Below are positions 24,865 through 36,140 of a stretch of 64,000 bases of DNA, one piece after another. The stretch's first letter is position 1. Each line of letters starts with the position of its first letter. The position numbers were made by a program, and so were the translations under genes. A model generated the notes under the pieces. That model made no database searches. It worked only from the letters and a program-made list of their open reading frames with translations, and was not told where the DNA came from. The DNA comes from Stenopsyche tienmushanensis (lineage: Eukaryota > Arthropoda > Insecta > Trichoptera > Stenopsychidae). The stretch lies in NCBI GenBank assembly GCA_008973525.1, contig WACJ01000046.1, forward strand, positions 744,001 to 808,000, in the 5' to 3' direction.

Positions 24865-25846
24865 GTGGTGATCCAATCCCGAGCTAAAATTTTAATCCCG
24901 GGATTTCAGGATTGCATTAGACTATCCCGGGACTAGTTCCGGGATCCCGGGATCAGGATTTTCAATATTTTAAGAAATCACATTGATAAATTTAATAAAA
25001 ATTACTAATAAGTCCATTTGTTTAATATAAAAAAATTAATTTGAAGGCGAAAGAATTTTATTTATTTAGGAAAAGATAAAAATACAATTCAAAAATAGAT
25101 TAATAAAATACTAAAAAATTCAAATATTATTTTGAAACTACGCTTGAAGTAACATTAAACATCGAGTGTTTCGGTCATTTAGTCTGGATCTGATTTTGGT
25201 AGCCAGTCAACCTGCTGCTGAAAAAGCACATTCAGATTCCACACTCGTTGGAGGTATCGTCCTCAGATATTTAAATGCTATTTCGAGTTGATGATCGCAT
25301 CAGTCCCCATTTTCGTATAACACCATCAATGTGACTGATAAAATTCCTTTCTGCTGAGACACGGACTAAAATTCGAAATATTCCCGATTTCCCGACAAAT
25401 TATTTATTTCCGTCGCTGCAGATGAATATTTATATACTATAATACTTTGATGTGATTCTTGATTATATTATGGAGGAATACAAAAAATCTGAACAACGTA
25501 TCTATTATATTTCATATCGATATTCCTATTATTAGAGTCGAGGTGTAGTAAATACATCACCGGTAGGGAAACAATTTGAAAAATATATGTACTGTATATA
25601 TGTATACATAGATTAGACAGTTACCCTGAGCGTCGCCTAATGTCGCCAATTAGTAGTTACGCCACTGTTTCCAAGCGTCTAGATTTCGGTGGGAATGTCT
25701 CGATTTAGTAGACTTCATCGTGCTTGTGAGATGTACGATTTCTGTTAGATAAAAATATCAATTCCGAATTTTTCGGGATTACGTTTACTAATCCCGGGAT
25801 TCATGAGCACCCAAAACTGCCTGGGATCCCGGGATTGGATTCCCTA
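24865..25846 (-). mobile_element. hAT element with ATCCCGGGAT subterminal palindromes
   Basis: The two ends carry inverted repeats. The left reads GTGGTGATCCAATCCC and the right, in reverse complement, TAGGGAATCCAATCCC. Both ends hold several copies of (A)TCCCGGGAT or CCCGGGAT (left: 24895-24960; right: 25780-25840). On the minus strand near 25300-25130 the sequence encodes a decayed hAT C-terminal dimerisation domain: TIPPTSVESECAFSAAG.LATKIRSRLNDRNTR. Flanking 8-mers TTAATGAC and ATGGTGAC match only at 5 of 8 positions, so the target duplication is worn or the edges are off by a little. Most of the transposase is missing: it is an internally deleted, inactive copy. Confidence 0.75.
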
Positions 25847-25854
25847 ATGGTGAC

Positions 25855-27090
25855 ATATTCACATACTTATATAATATAATTTTGTTGGAGCAAAAGTAAT
25901 AACCTCCCTTACAGGTATAATTACTAAAATTAATTGCCCACCTATTAACTAACTTATATGAGACACTATGCTAGACTTCTCTTTAATATCGATATTTTGA
26001 AAAAAGTTTTCAGCGTAAAAAAAATAGCTGTCTAAGATTTATATAACACAATATTATTTATGTGCTTAGCTTGTAAATCGATGTGCAATTATAATGTAAA
26101 AAGTAGAAATTAGTTTTATATCTGGGAGCAGAAATTTGAAAATAATATGATCATTATACAATTTGCCATTCAATAAACTATAGTTCATTCACGTATATAT
26201 ATATCCATAGTATTTTTTAATAAGGTCACATATTGAGGAAAACAACGCTCAATGATTTTGTAGCGTAATTGAATTTTTAGTCCGAAGAAAAAACCGGTTT
26301 CATAAAGCCTTTCAAAGTTTTCTCAAGTAAAAAAATAAATATGTGTAACGGAATATAGGGCGAGGCCTTGTGAGGCTATAACAGTTTTCAAGACTTACCG
26401 TAGCAATTTTACGAAGCTCGACTTTGGAGCTTACGGCTAATACTGCAATAATGCATCCAGCCGAGATGCACAAACAGTCCATAGAAGTATGCACTTAAAC
26501 AATTTGAAGTTGCTGCGCTCTCAATTTCGGATAATATAGAAAACTTTTCTATTCAACTCGACAGCTGGCCATAAGTCCTGAAGTCCTGGATGTGGTAAAA
26601 AAGAGTGATGAACGGGAGAATCTTTTGTTTTTGCCTTCCGTACACACGTTCAGTGGTGTTCAAACACATCGAAAAGGGACATAAACATGTTTTAATGCGA
26701 CGTAAAAGCATCGGCAAACAAATTACGAGTATAAGGGGACTTATGCAAATAAATCCTCTCTTCCAATGGGAAACGCTGTTAGTCAGGAGAGAGTCGTCAA
26801 ACAGGTAACAAATGTGTTTATTGCCATTATTTGCGAATTTATTTATGTACGTGGGATAGTTTCTAATACGGTGGAGGAAGCACTATTTTTTCGATATCGC
26901 CATGAAATAATACTTTCAATGTAGCTAAAAATATCTTTATTAATGCGAAAAAATGCACGGAAAAGACAAAATATTATTGATATGAAAAATAAGTAAAAAT
27001 TATGTTCCGTTTCTAATCAGATGACTGCTCGTAGATATCTGCTAAATTGAATTTAATATCATTTTTATATGACAAGAATGATTCTGGATT
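25855..27090. other. AT-rich non-coding sequence with two weak exon-like spots
   Basis: Mostly AT-rich DNA. A plus-strand spot at 26766-26804 reads as ATG plus 12 codons (MGNAVSQERVVKQ) ending at a GTAACA donor-like site. A minus-strand open stretch near 26494-26399 ends at a strong donor-like ACG|GTAAGT. Neither is linked to other exons. An octamer-like ATGCAAAT is at 26744-26751. Confidence 0.25.
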
Positions 27091-27220
27091 TTTTTTATTC
27101 ATATGGACACATTTTATAAAGATTTGTGTTTATATCCAAAATATTTGGAAGATCAGAAGTATTAATATTTCCGCTTGATTATCTTGATCCATGCTTAGTC
27201 TAGGTTCTTAAACCTGAAGA
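27090..27220 (+). repeat. SINE fragment (middle)
   Basis: ATATTTGGAAGATC then GTATTAATATTTCCGCTTGATTATCTTGATCCATGCTTAGTCTAGG aligns with the middle of the SINE copies at 34.6 kb (ATTAATATTTCGACCGGTTGTCTTGATTCAGGTTTAGTCTG) and 30.9-31.1 kb. The tRNA-like head is not recognisable. Confidence 0.45.
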
Positions 27221-27539
27221 ATGTACATGTATAAAGTATAACAACAAATAAAATATAATTTAAAAATAATTCTAAATCAATAAAGATCATTTTTATATTT
27301 CAAAGAATCATTTTTAATTATTTTTAAATGTAACTTGTATAACAACAATAGATCGTTAAATAATGTTTTGTAACAAATACGCAATAAACGGTTGTAAATT
27401 GTTACCAAGGCGATAATTTGACTCAATTTCCACGCTCAAAGTCCATTGCAGTCTCTTTATCAATTTTTAACAAGAAATTGAAACAATCAATTTGAATACA
27501 ATTATGAACGAAATTATTTTGTATTTAAAAGAAAGCACG

Positions 27540-28160
27540 CTTGAATCATAATTTGGGCGTGTATTTTTTCATCCGAATCACGTCATTATTCGATGGCTTA
27601 TTAGACTTTCGCCATCGATATTGATTCCGACCATGACAATCGTCGTTTTGGGTTTTTGGGCTTTCATTCGCGCTTAAGCGATTAACGACATGCCAAAATA
27701 TTATTCTGAAAAACACTAATGTACAATATGGCCGCTCATAAATAACGCGATTAAGACTAAAGCGCGTATATTATAAGAACTGAACAATGTCCGATTTTCA
27801 ATAAGCCGCAATTCGAAAATACAATGTGAATGCGATAATAATTAGAACGCACAAAATATTCAAAGGCTCATGATGGGCTTTTTTCAATAATGTGTTGGCG
27901 CTTCGACTTATAATTGCTAAGGACGAAGCCTTAAAGGCTACCAGTCTACGAAAAAGAAGAGGAAACGAGTTAAGAAAGAATTTTATTATTATATCAACGC
28001 AATGCGGAAAAGGGGGATCGAGTTGTACTTCCGTGTTTTTAAAGCCCGTTTTTTTCCACATGAATTATGCAAATGGAAAATTAATTTTTGGGCGAAAAAT
28101 TTTCCGTTGCAAATTTCGGTTCTTTAGGAAATATTCGAAAAGCTTTGCAAAAATTTTCGC
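27540..28160. other. G+C-richer island in a gene desert
   Basis: This block has more G+C and unsuppressed CpG compared with both flanks. A 155-codon plus-strand open frame (27892-28359) has lysine- and phenylalanine-rich low-information composition and no recognised domain, so I treat it as chance. Regulatory DNA is one possible reading. Confidence 0.3.
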
Positions 28161-28599
28161 AAGCGTAACAATTCCCTGTTTATATTTTAAACTCGTTTAC
28201 AAGCATTATACAATCAAAAAGATTTTAATTAAGACGAAGAATATTTTTAAGTATTGCTTGCACAAATTTAAATATTGTTACAAAGTAGAAGTTGGCGTTT
28301 TTAAGGACAATTACTGGACATTTAAGATAACTATAATTAGATTAAATTATAAATATTAATAAACTTTGATTGAGAAAAATAAAATGTTACAAGGTAAAAT
28401 GGTATATCAATATACACAATTACATAAAAAAGTCTTAGGATAAAATTACTATCTTTATCCTGATTACAAATATAGCTTTTAGTTATTAATAAATTTTATA
28501 TATTATGGGTTAATTAATTTTATATATAGAAGGAAAATAGGAAACTTAAAACCCCTTTGCGACATACCTTAAAATCTATCTTACAACTTAAAATAAATA

Positions 28600-29140
28600 A
28601 TTCAATCAAACATATATCATTCATACATCGCGCACAGTCATGAGACTATCCATAAAAGTAAAATGCGTTTTGGAATTTTGTGTACGTATCTGAAATTTTT
28701 ATTTTGTTTGGTGTAATCGTCGAATGTTGATATGAGTCTATTAGTGTGATTGGGGTTTTTGTATTAAAACTGGGTGTTAGCTTATGAAAATATTCCTTTA
28801 TAAAAGGAAGCATAATTTTATTATGTACACGTTTAAGATCAGTGTATGGAAAAGTGTTGAGTGCAATTGTTATGGCTTTCTTTTGTACGATTTGAAGTTT
28901 GTAGTAGTATGCTGCTCCAGACGAGAGCGGCGTATGTGAGTGAAAGTCGAATCAGCGTTTTGTATAATAAAAAATTGTAAGAGGCCGAAAGAGCACTGCG
29001 CCGACGAAAAATGGATTGCAGTGCCCCTATGGCTGCCAGCGCGCGGCCTCGAGCCCCCAACACCTCTGATCTCCAACTCAGTCCTCTATCCAAGTATTTC
29101 ACTTGGGGTTTCCATTCGATGGAGCTGGACCTGACAACTA
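28600..29140 (-). mobile_element. Jockey-like LINE fragment (C-terminal reverse transcriptase)
   Basis: Minus-strand translation from about 29140 gives IEWKPQVKYLDRGLSWRSEV, then RGRALAAIGALQSIFRRRSALSAS and NFLLYKTLIRLSLTYAALVWS. This matches the region after the catalytic core of Jockey-type elements (VKYLGV.LD..LTW...RSALS...LLLYK..IRP..TYA.PVW). A decayed C-terminus continues in other frames to about 28600 (HNKIMLPFIKEYFHKL). It is clearly different in sequence from the Jockey-like relic at 12.9-14.1 kb. It is 5' truncated. Confidence 0.82.
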
Positions 29141-29359
29141 TTTTAGATAGCTACGGTTTTCTCTTTGTTTAGTAAAGTTTCCAACGATTAAAAAATTTGA
29201 ATACTTTGATTGTGAATTAATTTGATACAAAATATCATAAATTTAGTGCGCATGATAAGGCAAATATCAAAAATTTAAATAACTTCTAGTATATTCAAAC
29301 TTCTATTTGTGTGACTTTAAAGTTATATGTTTTTTTTAACGCATTTTTTTAAAATATTA

Positions 29360-29870
29360 TATCAAGAGATTGAAATATTTTGGATAGAATAGAAAATGAA
29401 TCATCGACACTAACCGAAATTTGGAAAAAAAATACAATTTTGGAATGTTTAAATCATGTTGCATCTATTATCGCTGAATTACGACCACACACTTTAAATG
29501 TATGCTGGCAAGCAGCATAGCCTAAATGTGTTAAACAGTTAATGCAATCATTGGAACTGTGTCTATATCAGCTGAAATCGTTAATTTTGCGCATAGATTT
29601 GGCGGAGAGGGATTTGATACCTTCAACCAAAGTGATATTGACGAATTACTTATGGATAATGCTATAGATGACGATGATATTATCGATTTAACTCTGAATA
29701 CTGATGAAGAATCAAAAAACGATGACAACGTGGAAGAAATACCAGTTCACCTCGCGGTAAATATAATTGGAGAATATCTACAATTTTGCGGTAAATTAAA
29801 AAATCATTTTATTCTTCATGATACGAATTCTGACGAATCCTTTAAGTTTCAACGTGGGCTTAAACATTGA
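29360..29870 (+). pseudogene. pogo/Tigger (jerky-like) transposase C-terminal relic
   Basis: Blocks in order are NESSTLTEIWKKNTILECLNHV (about 29393), LNVCWQAA.PKCV (about 29497), then after a frameshift ISAEIVNFAHRFGGEGFDTF and DIDELL followed by an acidic stretch. HLAVNIIGEYLQFCGKLKNH and SDESFKFQRGLKH to the stop at 29870 complete it. This is the C-terminal third of Tigger/jerky-type transposases, downstream of the DDE catalytic domain, which is missing. A second copy, same strand and same portion, is at 48.13-48.54 kb. Confidence 0.75.
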
Positions 29871-30735
29871 ATTTCTTCTCCAAACAAAAATTTTGTTCTA
29901 TTTTATGAATTTTATAGATTTTCTAGTATGAAGATCAGAGCTCCAGTGCAGTAAAATTTGTGCTTCTTTCAGTTTATGGATCAACATTTAAAAAATATGT
30001 TTTGAATTTTCTATACTATTCGTAATATTTATAAGGACAAATGTTTCATAGCTTTATTGTATTCATCGCATGTGTTCAATTTCAATTATTTTCAATAGAC
30101 GAAACTATGAAGTAAATTCACTTCAAACCCATAAAACGTTGATATGTCATTGATTTCGGTTCATAATCGACCTTATATAAAATCTTATGCAATGATTTCC
30201 TGATGTAATACATTTTAATCAACACATTGACTTAGTAGCTCGTGGAGTGAGCAATCACTATGGAATCAATGATCTTAAATATTGTTCTTATATAAATGAA
30301 TGTTATGTTATTTATACATAAAAATAAATACAAAGGCATTATACAGTTTTGTGAAAAGGGAGTAGTTTACTTTTGAAAGCATTTATTTTTATACTGAAAT
30401 GAACTTGTTGAAATGTCTGCCGTTACTCATTTCAACTATTTGATATCTGCTCATATTCTTATTCACATAAATTCAATTTTAAACTATGTCAAAGATCATT
30501 GTTAGCATGATAATTCAAATAAAATCTAAAACTGAGCAATTTATAAATATCTATTTTTGCTAATGAATGAATACTAGAGTTTTAACCGTTATCGGATTTA
30601 GACGATCTTCATAGGAAACTTTTTTAGGAAAAGTAATATTCATGAAGTGGTCTTCCATCTGACTACCACATGTGTTAAAGTAAAGATAGGATCGTTTGAA
30701 TTGGAATTTTAGATTAATATGAGATTTTAATTATT
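29871..30735. other. AT-rich non-coding sequence
   Basis: No coding region, repeat match or regulatory signature was recognised. Confidence 0.4.
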
Positions 30736-30737
30736 TT

Positions 30738-30965
30738 TGCTAATTCAATCACTCATAGGAATCCTTTCTCGACTTTACTGATCACCTTAGTATTTATTTT
30801 TTCTGATCCAGAAAATCAGGATAATCCTGAATTGAGACGATCGATCTGAAATATTAACATTTTTAATCACCAAAACTTATTATTATTATGAATTTATTTA
30901 CATTGAATGTTTTTATCCGATCTTTTATACTAAGAGTCCAGGATCTAAACCACTGAATCAACGCT
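30738..30965 (-). repeat. tRNA-derived SINE copy
   Basis: On the minus strand the head reads CAGTGGTTTAGATCCTGGACT (box A-like) near 30955, but the box B region is worn. The body carries TTAATATTTCAGATCGATCGTCTCAATTCAGG, and the tail ends AAGTCGAGAAAGGATTCCTATGAGTGATTGAA. The tail matches the 9.0 and 4.4 kb copies closely. It is the most complete minus-strand copy. Confidence 0.65.
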
Positions 30966-30989
30966 TAATCGAACTTTGACAAGGTTATT

Positions 30990-31150
30990 TGAATAAGATT
31001 TTGTAAAAATTATAGGATCTATGAGGAAATTATCAAAATATCATCACTTTTAGATTCACTTCCACAGATCTTCCAAATTTGTTGATACGGTGATTATTTT
31101 TCACAATCTGAATTTATTTTTAAACTTTTATAAAAAACACCTGATATATG
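30990..31150 (-). repeat. SINE fragment (head-proximal)
   Basis: Minus-strand AAATTCAGATTGTGAAAAATAATCACCGTATCAACAAATTTGGAAGATC matches the segment just after box B in the copies at 4.3 and 15.5 kb. The tail is lost. It sits directly next to another copy of the same family in the same orientation. Confidence 0.55.
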
Positions 31151-34100
31151 GTTTCATTGATTATCGTTTATATACTTTGATCCATTGTTTTTCAAAACGT
31201 TTCAATGTTTCTCATTGCACAAAGAATGTGTTACGTCTAAAGCTCTATGTATATTCTTGATTTATTGTCGTAATTGCTTATGCGAAAGTTTTTATGAATG
31301 ACTTTACAAAAATCAGCCATAAATAATGTTAATTATATAATTCAGTAATAATATAATGGTTTTAATGCTTATCATTTAATTAGGATTGTGGAAAGAAAGT
31401 CTAATTACTCAACAGCCATGTGATTTAAAATAAGTAAGCGTTGATTATTGGGTTATCATTGAGATGTTTTTTTGGAAATGCATTCAATGTGATAATACCT
31501 AGCAACCCACTGATATAATAATTTTTATTATCTCCATATAAACATAATGCTATTTTAGAGAAATTCCGCCTGATCAGCTGATTACGATGAAGCAAAATGT
31601 GTTGATATAGAATATCGTAAGTCAGAATAAAATATGGCAAGGATCAAGCGAAAGTGGATCGCTTACGGCGATTAATCGCCTAATTTGCAAGTGGCAGCTG
31701 CTTATATAAATTTAATAGCTTCAATAAAATATCGCTTAACAATCCGAGTGTGATAATATGATAAAGTGTGAAGTGGAGTAGGGCACCCCCGGTTCACGTG
31801 CAGGTGTAGGTCCCAGGAAAAAGGTCAACGAAGGGTGCAAAATTTATTCATGTATTCCGCTACCTAAGTGTTTTAATTTGCATAATCAAACACACCTTTA
31901 CGTCAGTATTAGGGACCGACAAAGTCTCAGCATATGAGTGAAGGCCTACACGAGTTCACAATAAAGCCTTCGTATGGGAAAATTCCGGAATTATATGGGA
32001 TTTAGATATATGTACACTAATACGCATACATGCGAGCGTCCGTAATTATTTACTTGTATGAATAAAGGTTTGCCCTTTTGTGGATGTAGTTATTATTTTA
32101 AAATTGTCCCCGATTTAGAAGTTAAATTGTCACAGACGTGGAAGCTTTTACATCATTTACCGAGTCTTCTCTTGAAAAACCCTTATCATTCTGTATCTAT
32201 AATGTGTTTTTTTGACATTTTATTTTTAATAGTCTATTTATCAGAATAAATCTAAAATTTCTCTATTTGAAATATTATAGAATCAATAAAAAATATTTGT
32301 ATTTACTAAGTGCTGATATTTTGAGTTCCACTTCTATTTATTAAAAAGTTGTAGGATAAAATCTTAAATAAATATTTATTCATCGATCCCTAATTAGCCA
32401 GATTTTCTGGATATATAAAAGTACATACAGAGATGATTAATAAAATCAGACTGGGCTTTCTATGGGCAACTAATTTGAATCTGTTTGTTTATTCTTTAAT
32501 TCTTGTTTTCGATTGCCAATACGTGAAAAACACTTGGAAAGAAAAGAAAGAGTAAAAACTGACTTTTATATGAAAATAGTTTGAATACAACTTTTTAAAA
32601 TAAACAATTAATAATAGCTAGTGGAATTATCTTCATTCAAAATAAATTAACAGAGATTATTCAACTCAATTTAGGTTTTTTTAAATGCTTTTTAAGGTAA
32701 AATTTTGAAATCTCTCTTCCACTTGCTGTAGAATATCTTAGATATTCATAAGTTTTTTTTCCGGGTTCAATTATTATACCATATTCCAAACCATGTATAT
32801 TTTTTTGTTTTTAATACATATGGTTGTAGTATGTCACAGGTATATAGTGTGCAGGTTTGTGGAAATTTTAGCACTATTCAGTTTTAAAATTATAGTTGTG
32901 ACCGAAAATGCCACGAAGAATGACCACCAATTTTGCTGGTACAAAAATAATAGAGAACGTTGAAAACTTCGACATCAGAATTGAACGAGCAACTATCTTA
33001 CAAAGGATGAAAAATTGCATCAACAGCTTTAGCTGGTAGCATTGGATAAAGGATAATTATAAGTTGGAGCATTTTAAAGTCATTCCGCGATCATGAGCGT
33101 ATAATGAGCGTTTGTTGCTCAAATAGCGTAAAAAGGTAAGTTTTTTCCTTTAAACAAAGACTAATGCTATAGCATAAATGTTTAATTTTAATTAATTGAC
33201 GTATAAAAAGTATTGATTATGCTTGATGATTGATCGTTTTTCGATCAAATTTTAGCACCAATACAAGTAAAGGCAAGAACACTCCACATTTCCAAACTCG
33301 ATAAATTGCATTCACTGGTTGATGAAATTATAATCTTATTCATCACGATAATATATATCAACTTGTTGTGAGTCGATGTGATAAGACATTGGTTTCATAG
33401 TTCTAAAAATTCGACAAACAACTTTATAACAAGTTAAAGTGCATTCAAATCGAATTATCGAAATCCATATAATTAATCCCACATGCATTAAGAAAGGTGA
33501 TCAGTCTGGATGGAGACATTGCATTTAATAATGGATTTCAAAATAAATTGCCTGCGTTAATCCACTTGTCATTGAGTATTTGTTTAATATTTATTATGTA
33601 ATTACATATATAAGAGACGTCTTTATCCGACGTCTTAAGAAAGTTATTATAGTACCAAACGAAGATAGGGCGGATGATGTTTCATTGCAGGAAATGCGAA
33701 TCAGAAAGCAAACCAGATTAACACCTCGTATAAAGAGAAAATTATGTTTGAGACCCCAAGAAACAATAGGATATGAACAAATTCGGGTAATATGAGTAAA
33801 TTTATTTCTGAAAGCACTTTCTCGGCAATCAAAGCGCGTGCTTAGCGAAACACGATGATGTTCTCGAATTCCTCATATCTAAACGGCGAAACTTTCTATA
33901 ACTCCTCAGAACAGGTTCGCCGTGCGGAAAACTTCACCGGTGAACATGTTTTTGGAAAATTACGAATGTCTTTATTGTTTCGTAGTAATAAAGTGTTTAA
34001 GGGAAGAAACTTTTATATGAATTTCCCCAAAAAAGTTTGCGGCGCGGGAATAACCGTGCGAACCTTATCGCGTGGTTATAGTAAAATTTTATGGTTATCG

Positions 34101-34515
34101 CTTTACCGTTGGAATTGCGTAGCAGTTGGATCCGATTGCAGCCTCGACTTAATTTTTCCGCGTTAAAATTGCCGAATTGATGTTGAATTGCGATATCTCA
34201 CGTTTTGAGCGGATATAACTGATTGGGTTTGATCAGTTAGCTACGAGCTGTTGAAAATGTAAGCTTGATTTGTTTTATCTCAAAATACTCCATAAAAACA
34301 TCCAAAAAGATGTAAAACAGTACAATATCAAAAAAATTAAAGAAAGGTACTTTAATATAGAAATAGAATGTAATTTGATATCTGACAATAGAATTTATAA
34401 CAGAAAATAATGGTTTAATATGCTAATCGTTTTGTCAGAAAATACTATTATATATGCATCATCAGCAAATTTATTTCAAACTATCTATATTAATTTACTA
34501 CAAATAAATAGGATC
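31151..34515. other. Non-coding stretch with G+C-richer blocks at 31.65-31.96 and 33.82-34.22 kb
   Basis: The block at 31.65-31.96 kb contains CACGTG and AGGTCA-like motifs. The block at 33.82-34.22 kb is CpG-rich and has a 103-codon open frame (33855-34166) without recognised domain. Between them an open frame at 33580-33795 (lysine/arginine-rich) was not recognised. I support no gene here. Confidence 0.3.
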
Positions 34516-34517
34516 AA

Positions 34518-34660
34518 GTATTGGTATAATATTCCTGTATAGTATTAAAAAGATTCGGGTTTTAATCTAGATTATGAAAATCAATTTAATTGGGAAATCG
34601 GAATTATTAATATTTCGACCGGTTGTCTTGATTCAGGTTTAGTCTGATTTCATATAAAAA
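34518..34660 (+). repeat. SINE copy
   Basis: A decayed head (GTATTGGTATAATATTCCTGTATAGTATT) precedes AGATTCGGGTTTTAATC (box B-like), then CTAGATTATGAAAA. The body has ATTAATATTTCGACCGGTTGTCTTGATTCAGGTTTAGTCTG. The tail is truncated. Confidence 0.55.
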
Positions 34661-34724
34661 AAACCTTATTATAATTTATTCATACGTAGAAGACAAAAAA
34701 CTACGTCATAGATCATGTAGTACA

Positions 34725-34995
34725 CCACAAGATTAGGGTTTCTTTAATATTTATCAATGAGAAAGGATCACAATCGTATTGCTTGTATCGTACATTCATC
34801 TCTTCATGCATTCACACATATGCTGTGAACTACAACAAAATCTTTTACAAAATATCAGTGGACCATAATGAGTTAAGTTATGGGTAAACATATTGAAGGG
34901 TGCTTTCACGGTCTTCCCGATCTTGAATAGTGTGGGTGGATTTTAACGAATGTGCAATTTTCTTCAGAAGGCCATGAAAACTTCTCAAGGCGACT
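34725..34995 (+). repeat. Unclassified dispersed repeat, copy 1
   Basis: Segments TCTTTAATATTTATCAATGAGAAAGGATCACAATCGTAT and CATATTGAAGGGTGCTTTCACGG..TTTTAAC align in order with 55845-56075, including AATATTTTTTCGTAAAAAAGG and CATTGAAGGGTGCTTTTTTGACC..GGGTGG. The shared length is about 220-250 bp. No box A/B and no protein coding were seen. The class is unknown. Confidence 0.45.
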
Positions 34996-36078
34996 ACGTT
35001 TTTTTTTAATTTTAGAAAAGACTTTCTGGAGTACAAAACTTATAAATTAATTCGAATATTTTTAGAATTATTTTAAGTTTAGCGAAAATAATATTTAATC
35101 ATTTCAATTTGCTAATAGCAAATATGAATCGAACCTTAATATTTTATCACTTATACAGTAATTACATAGGAATATCCTCATTGAAGATAAACAGTGCCGG
35201 ATCTACTTTTATCTACATTTGCGTACTGTTTATGTTCACTAACATTTTAATGGGTTACTTATCAAGCTTACTTTTAAATTATAAGTTTCCTAACGCGTAA
35301 ATCATATGGATAAAAGTAGAGTACATATTTTTGGTTGAGAAATGTTGAATGAAAAGGATCAAAATGTTTTTCACTCGGCTGAAAAATGTGCAATCCTTTT
35401 GTACGAGTACTAGAAAATCCTTCCACGAATACAATGTAAACGAATATTTATGTAAATTATTTATATTGAGACGGTTTGGTCACATGGGGGCAACACATGG
35501 CGAAGGCTTTTTTGTGCCACGAAAACGTCTTCCGCTCCTACGTAGTGATTTATCATCGGTTATGCTCGAGTTTGCGGCTGAAAAGCCTTCATTTTCTCGG
35601 AGGGAGCGTGCATTTTTCACGGGGTGAGCGATATTCTCATCACATTATGTGCCTAACAACACATATGAAGTTCACTCAACCAAATGCAGTAGGGCTGCTC
35701 TGCAAAATTGCAATGTGGGGTAAAACAACACAAACAGCAATGGAGCAATCAATGAACCTTGAAATGCTACCATTAATCTACGAAAGTGATTTTTTGCGAG
35801 CCACTATTATATACGTCTGTACACAAAATGGAGTTTGGATTGGAGTATTGATTAATGCGGGGAGATGGACAACAAAATACACATATATTCTCACATATAA
35901 AATCTATAGAACATTTGGTTTTGCCATTTCGAAAAAAATGCCGTAACAAACCAATGCTTTCAGGTAAAAAAGTTTGAAGCAGGAGCAAATCATGTTTCAA
36001 TAGCGTATTGTCAAAATATGTATTACGTAAAAATATATGAGATAGCTTATTAATTAAAAAAATATGGTAATTCTTTTT
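34996..36078. other. Non-coding stretch with a G+C-richer block at 35.45-35.65 kb
   Basis: Two overlapping plus-strand open frames (35349-35627 and 35476-35946; 92 and 156 codons) share the block but are in different frames, which argues that open length is a by-product of base composition. Neither shows a domain I know. Non-coding conserved DNA is possible. Confidence 0.3.
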
Positions 36079-36079
36079 C

Positions 36080-36140
36080 AAAGTCTAGGTTTGAACCCGA
36101 ATTTTTATAATAAAAAGAGCAATAATTAATCAACTATATC
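36080..36140 (-). repeat. SINE head fragment
   Basis: Minus-strand AAATTCGGGTTCAAACCTAGAC at about 36105-36084 is a box B-like motif with the flanking bases seen in the other SINE heads. Only the head is recognisable. Confidence 0.4.

Noticed and set aside
27892..28359. 155-codon plus-strand open frame
   Set aside because: Composition is Lys/Phe/Tyr/Ile-rich, tracking local A/T content, with no domain, no family resemblance and no splice or promoter context.
35476..35946. 156-codon plus-strand open frame
   Set aside because: Overlaps another 92-codon frame on the same strand in a different phase and has no recognisable domain; base composition explains both.
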